From Clostridia bacterium (GTDB lineage Bacteria > Bacillota > Clostridia > TANB77 > CAG-508), in the NCBI GenBank assembly GCA_017404545.1, contig JAFRCC010000012.1:35446-99445 (forward strand): a stretch of DNA of 64,000 nucleotides, written 5' to 3'. Of the stretch, positions 36,578-45,538 are shown piece by piece. The notes beneath the pieces are model-generated. The model saw only the letters and a list, made by a program, of their open reading frames with translations, had not been told where the DNA came from and did not search any database. Position 1 is the first letter of the stretch. The number at the start of each line of letters is the position of its first letter. The translations under genes and the position numbers were made by a program.

Positions 36578-37297
36578 ATGAAAATGAAATTGAAAATTTT
36601 AGGTTCTGGAAATATTTTTTCCAAGCACAATAGTGCAAGTTGTTTAGTTGACGATAATATATTAATAGATGTTCCAAACGGTACATGTAAAATTATAAAA
36701 AATATAGGCATAGAGCCTTGTAAAATAAGTGAAATATTAATTACGCATTTTCATGGAGACCATTATCTTGATATGCCATTTTTACTATTAAACAAAATTT
36801 TTGATAATTCTGAATGTTCGAATGTTTATTGTGATAGTACAGGTGAAGAAAAAATTTATAATGTTACGAAATTAGCATTTCCTAACAAGGTAGAAAAAAT
36901 CAATAATTATTTTAAGTATAATTATGATAAAAAGTTTAAAATTAATGATTATGAAATAGAAAAAATACTTTTAAAACATGAAGAAGGAATAGAAGCATAT
37001 GGATATATTTTTAACAAAAATCATTTATATGTAGGATTTACTGGCGATTCGGGGATTTGCGATAATATTGAAATAATGGCAAGAAAATGCAGTCATTTAA
37101 TTTGTGATTGCAACTCAATAATTGGTAAAAAATCACACATGGGCATAGATAATTTAACATCATTAGCAAACAAATACTCAAATTGTATATTCTATACTAC
37201 ACATATGGATGATTCTACTCGAAAAGAGCTAGAAAAATTAACTTTAAAAAATATTATAATTTTAAATGACAATGATGAGTTTATATTTGAAGATTAA
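36578..37297 (+). CDS. Metallo-beta-lactamase-fold hydrolase, RNase Z-like
   Basis: A 239-residue MBL protein. The zinc motif is ITHFHGDHYLDMPF, with further ligands in FTGDSGICDN and YTTHMDD. The N-terminus LKILGSGNIFSKHNSASC is like RNase Z/ElaC. Likely a phosphodiesterase; RNA or small-molecule substrate cannot be decided. Confidence 0.8.
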   Translation: MKMKLKILGSGNIFSKHNSASCLVDDNILIDVPNGTCKIIKNIGIEPCKISEILITHFHGDHYLDMPFLLLNKIFDNSECSNVYCDSTGEEKIYNVTKLAFPNKVEKINNYFKYNYDKKFKINDYEIEKILLKHEEGIEAYGYIFNKNHLYVGFTGDSGICDNIEIMARKCSHLICDCNSIIGKKSHMGIDNLTSLANKYSNCIFYTTHMDDSTRKELEKLTLKNIIILNDNDEFIFED

Positions 37298-37387
37298 TTG
37301 ATATATTTGAGAGAGAAATTAGATATTCTGCACAAGATAAGTTACAATAAATGTGTGAGATTAATAGCAATGTAGGAGGAAGACAAA

Positions 37388-37780
37388 ATGAATAATAAAG
37401 ATAAAGATTTTGAAATTTTATATAATAGGGCAAAAGAATTAACTGGAAAAAAAGAATTAAATAAAAGCGTACAATATGCTCATGTTGGATGTGCTCTTAT
37501 GACAGATAAAGGAAATATATATACTGGTATATGTATTGTCGCTAATTGTGGAATAGGTTTTTGTGCAGAGCATGCTGCGATAGCTGAAATGCTAAAAAAT
37601 AATGAATCAAGAATTATGAAAATTGTCGCTACTGATAAAAATGGTGCTATACCACCTTGTGGTAGATGTCGTGAGCTAATGAAACAAATTAATTATGATA
37701 ATTTGAAAACGGAAATTATGATTAGTAATAATAAAATATGTACACTAGATGAATTATTACCACACGTATGGTTACCTTAG
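37388..37780 (+). CDS. Cytidine deaminase-like protein (CDA / blasticidin deaminase type)
   Basis: A 130-residue zinc deaminase. The catalytic block is FCAEHAAIAEML, and PPCGRCRELM provides the two zinc cysteines. The sequence around YAHVGCALMTDKGNIYTG fits CDA-type enzymes; some act on blasticidin S. AGGAGG precedes the ATG. Confidence 0.85.
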   Translation: MNNKDKDFEILYNRAKELTGKKELNKSVQYAHVGCALMTDKGNIYTGICIVANCGIGFCAEHAAIAEMLKNNESRIMKIVATDKNGAIPPCGRCRELMKQINYDNLKTEIMISNNKICTLDELLPHVWLP

Positions 37781-37817
37781 TGTAGAAAATTACTATATTT
37801 ATCAAGTGGAGGAAAAA

Positions 37818-38870
37818 ATGAACAAGTATATAAAAGAATTAGATAGAAACATACAAAATTATTTTAAAATATTATCAGATGAATTTCCAGAATTTTTATA
37901 TGATTATATAAATACTCCTGAAATGCAAAAACAAGCTGAAATAAGTGTAAGTTGTGGAACTATATATTCAAAAATGTATAATCAAATGTGGTATTCCAGT
38001 TTAGATCATAGTGTGGCTGTGGCTTTAATTATATGGAATTTTACAAAAGATAAAAAACAAACACTTTCAGGTTTATTTCATGATATTGCAACTCCAGTAT
38101 TTAAACATACTATTGATTTTATGAATAAAGATTATGAAAAACAAGAATCAACAGAAGAATTAACTAAAAAAATAATAAGTGAATCAAAAGAAATAGTAAG
38201 TTTATTAAATAGAGATGGAATAAAAGTTGAAGAAGTTTCGGATTATCATATTTACCCAATTGCCGATAATGATACACCAATGCTTTCAAGTGACAGATTA
38301 GAATATACTCTAACAAATGCCCTTGGTGCAACTGAAAAAATATGGGGATTAGAAGATATCGAAGAAATATACAACAACATTGAAATTGGAAAGAACGAAG
38401 AAGGTATTGATGAATTATGCTTTAAGGACAAAGAAATAGCAGAAAAATTTGTACATACAATGAGTATATTGTCTAGATTATATAGAAGAGAAAAAACTGT
38501 TTTTTCAATGCAATTTTTAGCAGATATAATGAAAAGAATGTCTGATAGTAATATGATTAGCGTAAATGATTTATATAAATTATCAGAAAAAGAAATTATA
38601 GAAAAAATAGAAAATTGTAGTGATGAGAATATTAAAAGGTGTTTTAGTATTTGGAGAAACGCTACTGAAATTCACAAAAGTGAAGAAAAACCTACAAATA
38701 AGTATTTTGTTAGCATAGAAAAGATGAAAGTAAGATATATAAATCCTCTAGTTAAAACAAGTAATGGATATTGTAGATTAAAAGATTTATCTGAAAGTGC
38801 AAAAAAAGATATAGAAAAATGTATGAATTATAGACTAGCTAAATATTCATATTTAGATTTTGAATTTTAA
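37818..38870 (+). CDS. HD-domain phosphohydrolase
   Basis: A 350-residue protein with metal ligands in SLDHSVAVALI and GLFHDIATPVFKH, the H...HD pattern of nucleotide phosphohydrolases. A later Asp in SSDRLEYTLTNAL completes the set. ATG 37818 follows GTGGAGG; the frame upstream overlaps the deaminase and lacks a ribosome site. It could hydrolyse (d)NTPs or nucleotides made available by its neighbours. Confidence 0.8.
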   Translation: MNKYIKELDRNIQNYFKILSDEFPEFLYDYINTPEMQKQAEISVSCGTIYSKMYNQMWYSSLDHSVAVALIIWNFTKDKKQTLSGLFHDIATPVFKHTIDFMNKDYEKQESTEELTKKIISESKEIVSLLNRDGIKVEEVSDYHIYPIADNDTPMLSSDRLEYTLTNALGATEKIWGLEDIEEIYNNIEIGKNEEGIDELCFKDKEIAEKFVHTMSILSRLYRREKTVFSMQFLADIMKRMSDSNMISVNDLYKLSEKEIIEKIENCSDENIKRCFSIWRNATEIHKSEEKPTNKYFVSIEKMKVRYINPLVKTSNGYCRLKDLSESAKKDIEKCMNYRLAKYSYLDFEF

Positions 38871-38906
38871 AGAGTGTTATAAATTGAAAATAAAAAGGAG
38901 CAAGAA

Positions 38907-39570
38907 ATGATAAAAAGACTTATTTTTGACATTGATGGAACTTTAATTACAGGAGTCAGTTTTGATAAAGCTATAAAAAATTCACTTTTAGAATTGGGCT
39001 TCTTTTCTGAAGAAAACAAACAAAAATTTATTTATGCTATTTCAACATATGAGAATAATCATAGTGAATACGAACAAGAACAATATTTACAATATTTTAG
39101 TCAAGTTTTAGGATATAAATTAGATAAAGATTTTTTAGATACTTTTTTTAGAAATTTAGGGCTGTATGCTATTCCTAATGATAATAAAGAATTAATTGAA
39201 ACTGTTGAAAAATTAAGTAAAAAATACGAATTAGTATTATTATCTAATTATTTTGAAAAATCTCAAAGAGGCAGACTTAAACATATTGGAATTGATAAAT
39301 ATTTCACTGAATATTATGGGGAAAAAATATGTAAGCCAAATAGACAAGCATTTATTGATGCCACTCGGATTGCATAAACCTTCAGAATGTGTGATGATTG
39401 GTGACCATTTAGAATTAGATATAAATGGCGCTAAAAAATGTGGAATAAATACAATATGGGTTAACAGTAAAAATATTGAAAATAATACTATTCAAACTAT
39501 ATCAGTTGATAACATAAATGAAATTAGTCAAAATTTGATTGAAAGTTTGAATATAGATATTGAAAGATAA
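38907..39570 (+). CDS. HAD-family hydrolase, CGG +1 site
   Basis: A HAD phosphatase with motif I FDIDGTLITG, motif II VLLSNYFEK, the conserved Lys in EKICKPNRQ, and motif IV MIGDHLELDINGAK. The zero frame reads FIDAT, then CGG at 39366-39368, and stops after two codons. Skipping the C gives GLHKPSECVMIGDH, which supplies motif IV. Corrected length is 220 residues, exactly in frame. Without the shift the acidic metal site is lost. This is cargo, not a conjugation gene, so the break pattern is not limited to transfer functions. Confidence 0.87.
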
Positions 39571-39627
39571 ATTACACATAAGTGAAGTAATTAGCTATTT
39601 ATAATAAATAATTTTGGAGGGACAATA

Positions 39628-40062
39628 ATGGGTTTGTTGAAAATTAGAAAAATTATATTAGATGACTTAGATAGAGTTTTTGAATTAATGAATATCTTAT
39701 ATGAAGGGAAATTAAAGTATGATAAATTTAAAGAAATATATAAATTAAAATTACAGGATAGAAATAGTTATTATATTGTTGCCACAGAGGATGAAAATAT
39801 AGTAGGTGTATTGACTTCAGAGTTGCAAGAAAAACTTCATAGAGAGAGGTTACAATTATTTATTGAAGATTTAATTGTAGAAGAAGCCAAAAGAAATAAT
39901 GGGATTGGTAGAGCTCTAATTGAAAATGCAGTTAATTATGCAAAAAGCAATAATTGTGAAGTAGTGGAATTGACTAGTTATAAAGAAAATAAAAAGGCAC
40001 ACAAGTTTTATGAGAATAATGGGTTTATTAATCATTCAATTAAATTTAAAATGTATTTGTAA
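39628..40062 (+). CDS. GNAT family N-acetyltransferase
   Basis: A 144-residue acetyltransferase with acetyl-CoA loop EAKRNNGIGRALIENA and the C-terminal NKKAHKFYENNGF. GGAGGG precedes the ATG. Substrate unknown. Confidence 0.82.
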   Translation: MGLLKIRKIILDDLDRVFELMNILYEGKLKYDKFKEIYKLKLQDRNSYYIVATEDENIVGVLTSELQEKLHRERLQLFIEDLIVEEAKRNNGIGRALIENAVNYAKSNNCEVVELTSYKENKKAHKFYENNGFINHSIKFKMYL

Positions 40063-40134
40063 TATATATAAAATAAAGGATAGTTTTATAATAATATGCA
40101 TGTCGTAAATAATTGAGGGAGAAATTTACATAAA

Positions 40135-40163
40135 TTGACTTTGGGGCGTAAGTATGCTATAAT
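40135..40163 (+). promoter_or_regulatory. Consensus promoter of foreign cassette
   Basis: TTGACT at 40135-40140 and TATAAT at 40158-40163, 17 bp apart, with the extended TG. It gives a leader of about 95 nt before the next gene. Confidence 0.75.
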
Positions 40164-40264
40164 ATAATTGTAATATTCGTTAGTACAGCGAACTATAATA
40201 AATGTACTATTTTGGTAATTGTTACTTACAATATAGTAACGAGCTAAAAGGTTAGGAGGACATT

Positions 40265-40630
40265 ATGTTGAAGCACTATGTTGAATATTTGTTTCAGGGT
40301 GTGCTAACTAGCGAAACTTCCGTTTCTGAAATTGCTGAGCGGGATGTAATCAATCTCTCCAAAATTCCTGACAATTGCGTAGGATTGCGTTTCTTCGACA
40401 GATCGGCTACAATCGTAGATGGTGAGACTCTCCTTGGCGATAAGAAGAACATTTCCGGCTGGTTCCTCAGGGGTGAGAAAATGACACTTGAGCAGGTAAA
40501 AGCAGCATACGGAAGTGACAGCAAGTATGAAACGTTAATCTGGAACATGGAAAACAATCATTGGCACACAGTTGTAAGAACAAGATTTGGCAGATTCTTG
40601 ATTATGGAAAGTAACGATAAGATTATCTAA
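40265..40630 (+). CDS. Hypothetical protein of foreign, higher-GC origin
   Basis: A 121-residue soluble protein with clearly higher GC and different codons than its neighbours (CTC, TCC, CGT; arginine CGG in frame at 40340-40342). It has its own promoter, leader and terminator, like an independent cassette. Motifs are not recognised (segments VGLRFFDRSATIVDGETL and NHWHTVVRTRFGRF). A +1 shift at its CGG would hit a stop, so CGG is a true arginine codon here. Confidence 0.75.
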   Translation: MLKHYVEYLFQGVLTSETSVSEIAERDVINLSKIPDNCVGLRFFDRSATIVDGETLLGDKKNISGWFLRGEKMTLEQVKAAYGSDSKYETLIWNMENNHWHTVVRTRFGRFLIMESNDKII

Positions 40631-40654
40631 CCGAATCAAAAAAGAGATTTCTTT

Positions 40655-40680
40655 CCCCTCGCGAGAGGGGTTTATTTTTT
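40655..40680 (+). terminator. Convergent terminator
   Basis: CCCCTC/GAGGGG stem with GCGA loop and T-rich tail, between two convergent genes. Confidence 0.8.
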
Positions 40681-40683
40681 ATA

Positions 40684-41295
40684 TTAAAAACTTATTATAT
40701 CTTCTACTTTTGTTATATCTTTTGTGGCAATTTGAGCATAATCTATAAACATTGTAAATCTACCTATTTTTAAATCACATCTTGAAGCTATATATTTTTG
40801 TACAGTAATGAATTCTTGAAGATTCATAAGTAATTTATCATACATATTACAAGCTCTTGAATGCAATTGAAAATTAAGTTTTCCATTTTCATTACTAGCT
40901 GTAATACTTAGCATACATGGTTTAATTTCAGCTTTTTGGTCATCTTTTATCCAATTACATGCAATACCGACTCTGTCTTTTTTTATTCGTTCTATCATGT
41001 ATTCAATTTGCGGATTTGGATTATCAAATAATCTATGATAATAAAGCTTGGTCCATTCATGACATACCTTGTCTTCATTTTCACCAGTTATAATAAAGTT
41101 ATTAATGATGGCTATATCTTCCTTAAGAATTGGAAATGATGAATCAGGCTCACAAAGTTCAGGATCGTCCATTTCAATTACTAATGTGTCCATCTTTTTA
41201 AATCTTGAATCCTGAGGAATATATCCATTTTTATATAGCTTTTCTAGTGCAATTTTCCATGCTTTATTAACATTATTTTCTTTTACGAATATCAT
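40684..41295 (-). CDS. Thymidylate synthase-superfamily-like protein
   Basis: A 203-residue protein on the minus strand. The C-terminal half resembles ThyA: KPCMLSITASNENGKLNFQL (the PC of the catalytic PCH is kept, His is Met), then LHSRACNMYDKLLMNLQEF in place of RSxDxxxGLPFN. A final DYAQI corresponds to the substrate-binding H-x-Y region. Asp of RSxD appears as Asn. It is shorter than ThyA and is probably a divergent relative acting on a pyrimidine nucleotide; this is tentative. Its neighbours are Nudix, deaminase and phosphatase genes. Confidence 0.5.
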   Translation of the reverse strand: MIFVKENNVNKAWKIALEKLYKNGYIPQDSRFKKMDTLVIEMDDPELCEPDSSFPILKEDIAIINNFIITGENEDKVCHEWTKLYYHRLFDNPNPQIEYMIERIKKDRVGIACNWIKDDQKAEIKPCMLSITASNENGKLNFQLHSRACNMYDKLLMNLQEFITVQKYIASRCDLKIGRFTMFIDYAQIATKDITKVEDIISF

Positions 41296-41503
41296 TAATT
41301 TATCACTCCCAGTAAATATTAGTTTTTCTTTAAAATAGTATCAAATATCATAAGAAATTACAAGAGCTATATAAAACATATTTAATAGGAAGTGGAAGAA
41401 TCTTGTCTATTTGCATAATCCAAGAAAATATGTTAAAATCTAAAACAATAACATTATAAGACTATTTTACATTGTCTAAACTAAATGAAGGAGCGATTAT
41501 ATT

Positions 41504-41941
41504 ATGGAAAAACGTACTATTTTTGTATTTAAAGGAATTTTATTTAACAAAGAAAACCAAATACTTATTGATAACAGAAAAGAGGAAATTCTAGATGACG
41601 CAAATGGTAAATGGGAAGTACCAGGTGGAAAAATAGAATTTGGAGAAACACCAGAAGAAGCTGTAAAAAGAGAATTATTAGAGGAAACAGGATATAATGT
41701 TAATGTGAAACAAATAATTCCCTATTCAAAAGTAAGTATGTGGGAATATTCAGACCATAAACAACACACAGTAATATTTTTTTACATTTGTGAATTGGAA
41801 AATGATAATCATATAGAAATTAATGATAATAGAATAAATACATATAAATGGGTAACAAATAAAGAACTATCGGACTATGAATTCTTGCCAGGCAATAAGG
41901 AAGCAATTGAAATAGCAATGAATATTAAGGAGAAAAAATAA
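41504..41941 (+). CDS. Nudix hydrolase
   Basis: A 145-residue protein with a perfect Nudix box, GGKIEFGETPEEAVKRELLE followed by ETGY. Related in type to ADP-ribose or (d)NTP pyrophosphatases. It is two bases from the next gene, so translation is probably coupled. Confidence 0.88.
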   Translation: MEKRTIFVFKGILFNKENQILIDNRKEEILDDANGKWEVPGGKIEFGETPEEAVKRELLEETGYNVNVKQIIPYSKVSMWEYSDHKQHTVIFFYICELENDNHIEINDNRINTYKWVTNKELSDYEFLPGNKEAIEIAMNIKEKK

Positions 41942-41942
41942 A

Positions 41943-42524
41943 ATGAAAATTGGTGTAGATATAGATGGTGTTTTAATAGATTTTGAAGAAAGATTAAGAT
42001 GTAAAGCAGAAATATTTGACTATATAGAAAGAAAGCATGTAAATGTAACAAATAATGATGATTATTGGGTTCAAAATAAATATGGATGGACTGAGGATGA
42101 ATGGTCTTTCTTTCAAAAGGAATACTTATTTGAGTTGACAAAAGAATCGTGCGTAAAACCAGGTGCTAAAGAAATATTAAAATTATTAAAACAAGAAGGA
42201 AATGAACTTGTGGTAATATCTGCAAGAGGAATAGATTTTCCAGAAATGATTACTTTAGTTGAAGAAAAAATAAATCAAGAAAATATTATATTTGATAAGT
42301 ATTATTGGAAAAAAATAGATAAATTACAAATATGTAAAGATGAAAAAATAGATATAATGATAGATGATAATCCAGATACTTGTTATAAATTATCAAAAAA
42401 TAATATAAGAACATTATATTTCAAAAATATTTATGGGAAAGAAATACCTGAAAATAATTACTTAACACAAGTTTATGATTGGGGAAATATATACCGTAAA
42501 TTAAAAATGGTTGAAGAGGTGTAG
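41943..42524 (+). CDS. HAD-family 5'-nucleotidase-like protein
   Basis: A 193-residue HAD protein with motif I VDIDGVLIDFEE, motif II VVISARGID and motif IV DIMIDDNPDTCYKL. The architecture is that of NT5C-like 5'(3')-deoxyribonucleotidases. It is sandwiched between Nudix genes with gaps of 1 and 5 bp, so the block probably dephosphorylates a nucleotide stepwise. Confidence 0.8.
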   Translation: MKIGVDIDGVLIDFEERLRCKAEIFDYIERKHVNVTNNDDYWVQNKYGWTEDEWSFFQKEYLFELTKESCVKPGAKEILKLLKQEGNELVVISARGIDFPEMITLVEEKINQENIIFDKYYWKKIDKLQICKDEKIDIMIDDNPDTCYKLSKNNIRTLYFKNIYGKEIPENNYLTQVYDWGNIYRKLKMVEEV

Positions 42525-42529
42525 AATAT

Positions 42530-42955
42530 ATGAGAGTAATAGCAGGTTGTATAATAGAAAAGGATAATAAAATATTAATGGTAAAGGAAGCAAAGAAGAA
42601 ATGTTATGGGCAATGGAATTTTCCAGCAGGACATTTGGAAGAAAATGAAACTATAAAAGAAGCAGCCATAAGAGAAGTATATGAAGAAACTGGATGTAAA
42701 GTAAAACTTATAGGTGTATTGCCTATAGTTCATGAATTTAACAAAAATGAAAATCTTATTATGGTTAGATTTGTTGCAAAAATAGAAGAAGAAAACATCA
42801 AATTTAACGAAAATGAGATTTTAGATGTTAAGTGGATTGATATAGAAGATATAAAAAATATGAAAGAAGATGAGTTAAGAGGATATAATATGAGTTTAAA
42901 GTTTTTAGACGATTATGAGAACAATCATATTTATCCTGAGGAGATTTTTGAATAA
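42530..42955 (+). CDS. Nudix hydrolase
   Basis: A 141-residue Nudix protein with box AGHLEENETIKEAAIREVYE followed by ETGC. The first Gly pair is AG instead of GG. MutT/YtkD-like. Part of the Nudix-HAD-Nudix-Nudix block. Confidence 0.87.
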   Translation: MRVIAGCIIEKDNKILMVKEAKKKCYGQWNFPAGHLEENETIKEAAIREVYEETGCKVKLIGVLPIVHEFNKNENLIMVRFVAKIEEENIKFNENEILDVKWIDIEDIKNMKEDELRGYNMSLKFLDDYENNHIYPEEIFE

Positions 42956-42975
42956 TATGGAATAGGGGGTAGATT

Positions 42976-43422
42976 ATGGGGTATATATCTGAAATCAGAA
43001 AATTTGTTGGACATGCTCCAATAATGTGTTGCGCAGCAGGTGCTATAATTCTTGATAAAGATAACAGAATTCTATTACAAAAACGAAGTGATGTAAATCT
43101 ATGGGGTAATCCAGGTGGAGCAATGGAATTGGGAGAAGATATAGAAGAAACACTGAAAAGAGAAATAAATGAAGAAACAGGACTACAAATAATTAACCCT
43201 GAATTTTTTACTATATATAGTGGAGAAGATGAGCATTTAATTTATCCCAATGGTGATGAGGTATTCTATGTTAATGTTGTTTATATAGTAAGAGAATATA
43301 CAGGGGATTTAACAAAAGATGAAGAAAGTGAAGAATTAAAATTCTTTAAAATGAATGAAATTCCATCAAATACAACAAAGACATTAAAAAATATTTTAAA
43401 TGATTTGAAAACATACAACTGA
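42976..43422 (+). CDS. Nudix hydrolase
   Basis: A 148-residue Nudix protein with an N-terminal extension (YISEIRKFVGHAPIMCCAAG) typical of the YjhB/ADP-ribose group, and box GGAMELGEDIEETLKREINE followed by ETGL. Third Nudix in a row. A truncated acetyltransferase follows directly. Confidence 0.87.
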   Translation: MGYISEIRKFVGHAPIMCCAAGAIILDKDNRILLQKRSDVNLWGNPGGAMELGEDIEETLKREINEETGLQIINPEFFTIYSGEDEHLIYPNGDEVFYVNVVYIVREYTGDLTKDEESEELKFFKMNEIPSNTTKTLKNILNDLKTYN

Positions 43423-43657
43423 AAATGGAGATTGTTTTATAAATGAAATAAGTTTAATAACTGAGTATCAAAAAAGAGGAATTGGAACAAGGATATTAAA
43501 AGAACAATTAAACAAAAATTTTAATAAGGGAATTAGAACTATATTACAGGTATTTAAAACAAATCCTGCCAAGTATTTATACGAGAGATTAGGATTCACG
43601 ATATATGGCGAAACAGAAACACATTATCAAATGGAAGTAAATAACAATATTAACTAA
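43416..43657 (+). pseudogene. GNAT acetyltransferase remnant
   Basis: An open frame without start encodes the C-terminal half of a GNAT protein: ISLITEYQKRGIGTRILKEQ and AKYLYERLGFTIYGET. The N-terminal half is missing and the frame joins the end of the Nudix gene, indicating an old deletion junction. Confidence 0.6.
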
Positions 43658-43784
43658 ATCATTATAAAACATTGGAAAAATGCACCATCATTTTTTCATA
43701 ACATTACGCATTATATTATTTAGCAGCAGAAAAAATAGCAAAAGAAAATATCCCATTAGCTTTTGTAGCGTTACTGTAAAGGAT

Positions 43785-43818
43785 AGCCTTCGACTGAAGT
43801 CGAGGGCTTATTTTCTTC
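43785..43818 (+). terminator. Terminator-like hairpin
   Basis: AGCCTTCGAC/GTCGAGGGCT stem with TGAA loop and T-rich tail. Confidence 0.65.
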
Positions 43819-43820
43819 AT

Positions 43821-43845
43821 ATGAAGGCTTCTAAAATATTTTAAG
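43821..43845 (+). repeat. 25-bp repeat shared by foreign cassettes, copy 1
   Basis: atgaaggcttctaaaatatt and onward recurs with one mismatch at 47740-47764. Both copies lie 3' of higher-GC foreign genes. Confidence 0.55.
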
Positions 43846-43856
43846 AATTATAATAA

Positions 43857-43876
43857 GGGACTCAATGCAGAGTCCC
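43857..43876. terminator. Bidirectional terminator-like hairpin
   Basis: GGGACTC/GAGTCCC perfect stem with a 6-nt loop, just beyond the stop of the minus-strand gene at 43902. Confidence 0.65.
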
Positions 43877-43901
43877 TATTTGTAATTTTGCAGATTTCAG
43901 A

Positions 43902-44159
43902 TTAGAACTCGATGGGTCCCATTCCGTTCTGCCAAATGGTGTAGCCGACTTCATCTCCAGAACTACAATACTTGAAGACTGTGCCGACAGAGACAAGATG
44001 GGCTTTTTCAGACAGAACGTCGAGTTTTACAACCTCTGAACTTTCAACTAAAGCAACCTCAAAACAAACAAGGTCAACATTAGGATCGTTCTTACGGCTG
44101 ATTATCTCCCGGATTGTAACTGCCTGACCTGCCATGAAGTTAAAATAATTTGCGTTCAT
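43902..44159 (-). CDS. Hypothetical protein of foreign, higher-GC origin
   Basis: An 85-residue soluble protein on the minus strand with higher GC than its neighbours. Arginine CGG is used in frame at 44109-44111. AGGAGG precedes the ATG. A hairpin terminator follows its stop. No motif recognised. It belongs to the same type of inserted small gene as 40265-40630. Confidence 0.7.
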   Translation of the reverse strand: MNANYFNFMAGQAVTIREIISRKNDPNVDLVCFEVALVESSEVVKLDVLSEKAHLVSVGTVFKYCSSGDEVGYTIWQNGMGPIEF

Positions 44160-44290
44160 AAAATTACCTCCTAAAGCAATATAATATTGTAATTTTATTA
44201 TAGCAGGATTAATTTCAAATGTACATGGAAATTATTTCCATTGAAATATTTGCTATTAATTTTTATAATAAATGTAAGGGGGCTTTTATC

Positions 44291-45538
44291 ATGAGAATTA
44301 TTAAATATGACACAAATAAGATATTAGAAAAAGAATTACACAAAAGTTATAGATATTTTATTAGAGAATGTAATAATTCTAAAAAGAGCAATGGATATGG
44401 ATTAATAAGAGATAAAAGTCATTATGATAAAGAAATTGCAAGTATTGCTTGTGTTGGCTTTGGATTAGCCACACTAATAATAGGTGTAGAGCATAAATGG
44501 ATTAGTTATAAAAATGCATTTGATAAGGCAGTCAAAACACTTGATACGTTCATAAATAATGTAGAAGGAATTAATGGATTTTTTTATCACTTTGTAGATA
44601 TGAATACAGGGAAAAGACAATGGAATTGTGAGCTTTCTATAATAGATACTGCTATTTTTATATGTGGAGCTCTAACAGCAGGTGAATATTTTGGTAAAGA
44701 AATAAAGGTTAAGGCAGAGCTTTTGTATAAAAATATAAATTGGAATTGGTACACTAACAAGGAAACAAATTACTTTTATATGGGGTATAAACCAGAAAAA
44801 GAATTTTGGGAAAAATGGGACATGTATGCAGAACAACTTATGTTATATGTATTGGGAGCAGGCTCTCCAACATATAAAATAAATGAAAATATGTACTACG
44901 AATTTGAGCGAAAGAAAGCAGATTACAAGAATATTAAAGATATAATTTATACTTATGGAGGTACACTATTTACATATCAATATTCACATGCTTGGATAGA
45001 TTTTAGAAATTTAATAGATAAGGATGGAGTTAATTGGTTTGAAAATTCTATAAAAGCAATAAAGGCTAATAGACAATATTGTATAGATAACAAAGAAAAA
45101 TTTAAAACATTTTCTGAAAATTCATGGGGATTAACATCTTGCATTGGTCCAAAAGGCTATTGCAGTTTTGGAGCTCCACCATGCAAAGCAGACTTAAATA
45201 TTGAAAACGATGGAACAGTAGCTACTTATGGAGCAGTCGGCTCAATTATATTCACACCAAATGAAAGTCTAAAAGCTATTGAATATTATTATAATAATTT
45301 ACCAAAATTATGGGGAAAATATGGATTTAAAGATGGATTTAATTTTGAAGGTAAAAAGGAATGGTATTCTAAAGAATATATTGGTGTAGACAAAGGAATT
45401 GAAATGGTAATGATTGAAAATTATTTATATGGTACAATTTGGAAATATTTTATGAGAAATGATTTCATTAAAAGTGGCTTAAAAAGTATAGGATTAAAGA
45501 AATCTGAATTACCAAAAGAGAGCAAGGTGAAAATATGA
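44291..45538 (+). CDS. Glucoamylase-family protein (GH144-like beta-glucanase fold)
   Basis: A 415-residue (alpha/alpha)6-barrel protein of the Pfam Glycoamylase family, in which GH144 enzymes cleave beta-1,2-glucans. Conserved blocks include GYGLIRDKSH, SIACVGFGLATLIIGVEH, GFFYHFVDMNTGKRQWNCEL, GAGSPTYKI, FTYQYSHAWIDF and FSENSWGLTSCIGPKGY. No signal peptide is present, so it may act in the cytoplasm. AAGGGGG precedes ATG 44291. It overlaps the next gene by 4 bp. Confidence 0.8.
   Translation: MRIIKYDTNKILEKELHKSYRYFIRECNNSKKSNGYGLIRDKSHYDKEIASIACVGFGLATLIIGVEHKWISYKNAFDKAVKTLDTFINNVEGINGFFYHFVDMNTGKRQWNCELSIIDTAIFICGALTAGEYFGKEIKVKAELLYKNINWNWYTNKETNYFYMGYKPEKEFWEKWDMYAEQLMLYVLGAGSPTYKINENMYYEFERKKADYKNIKDIIYTYGGTLFTYQYSHAWIDFRNLIDKDGVNWFENSIKAIKANRQYCIDNKEKFKTFSENSWGLTSCIGPKGYCSFGAPPCKADLNIENDGTVATYGAVGSIIFTPNESLKAIEYYYNNLPKLWGKYGFKDGFNFEGKKEWYSKEYIGVDKGIEMVMIENYLYGTIWKYFMRNDFIKSGLKSIGLKKSELPKESKVKI

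Noticed and set aside
40340..40342. CGG in the foreign gene at 40265 as a frameshift site.
   Set aside because: A +1 shift there leads to Gly-Met-stop, and the zero frame stays open to a normal end.
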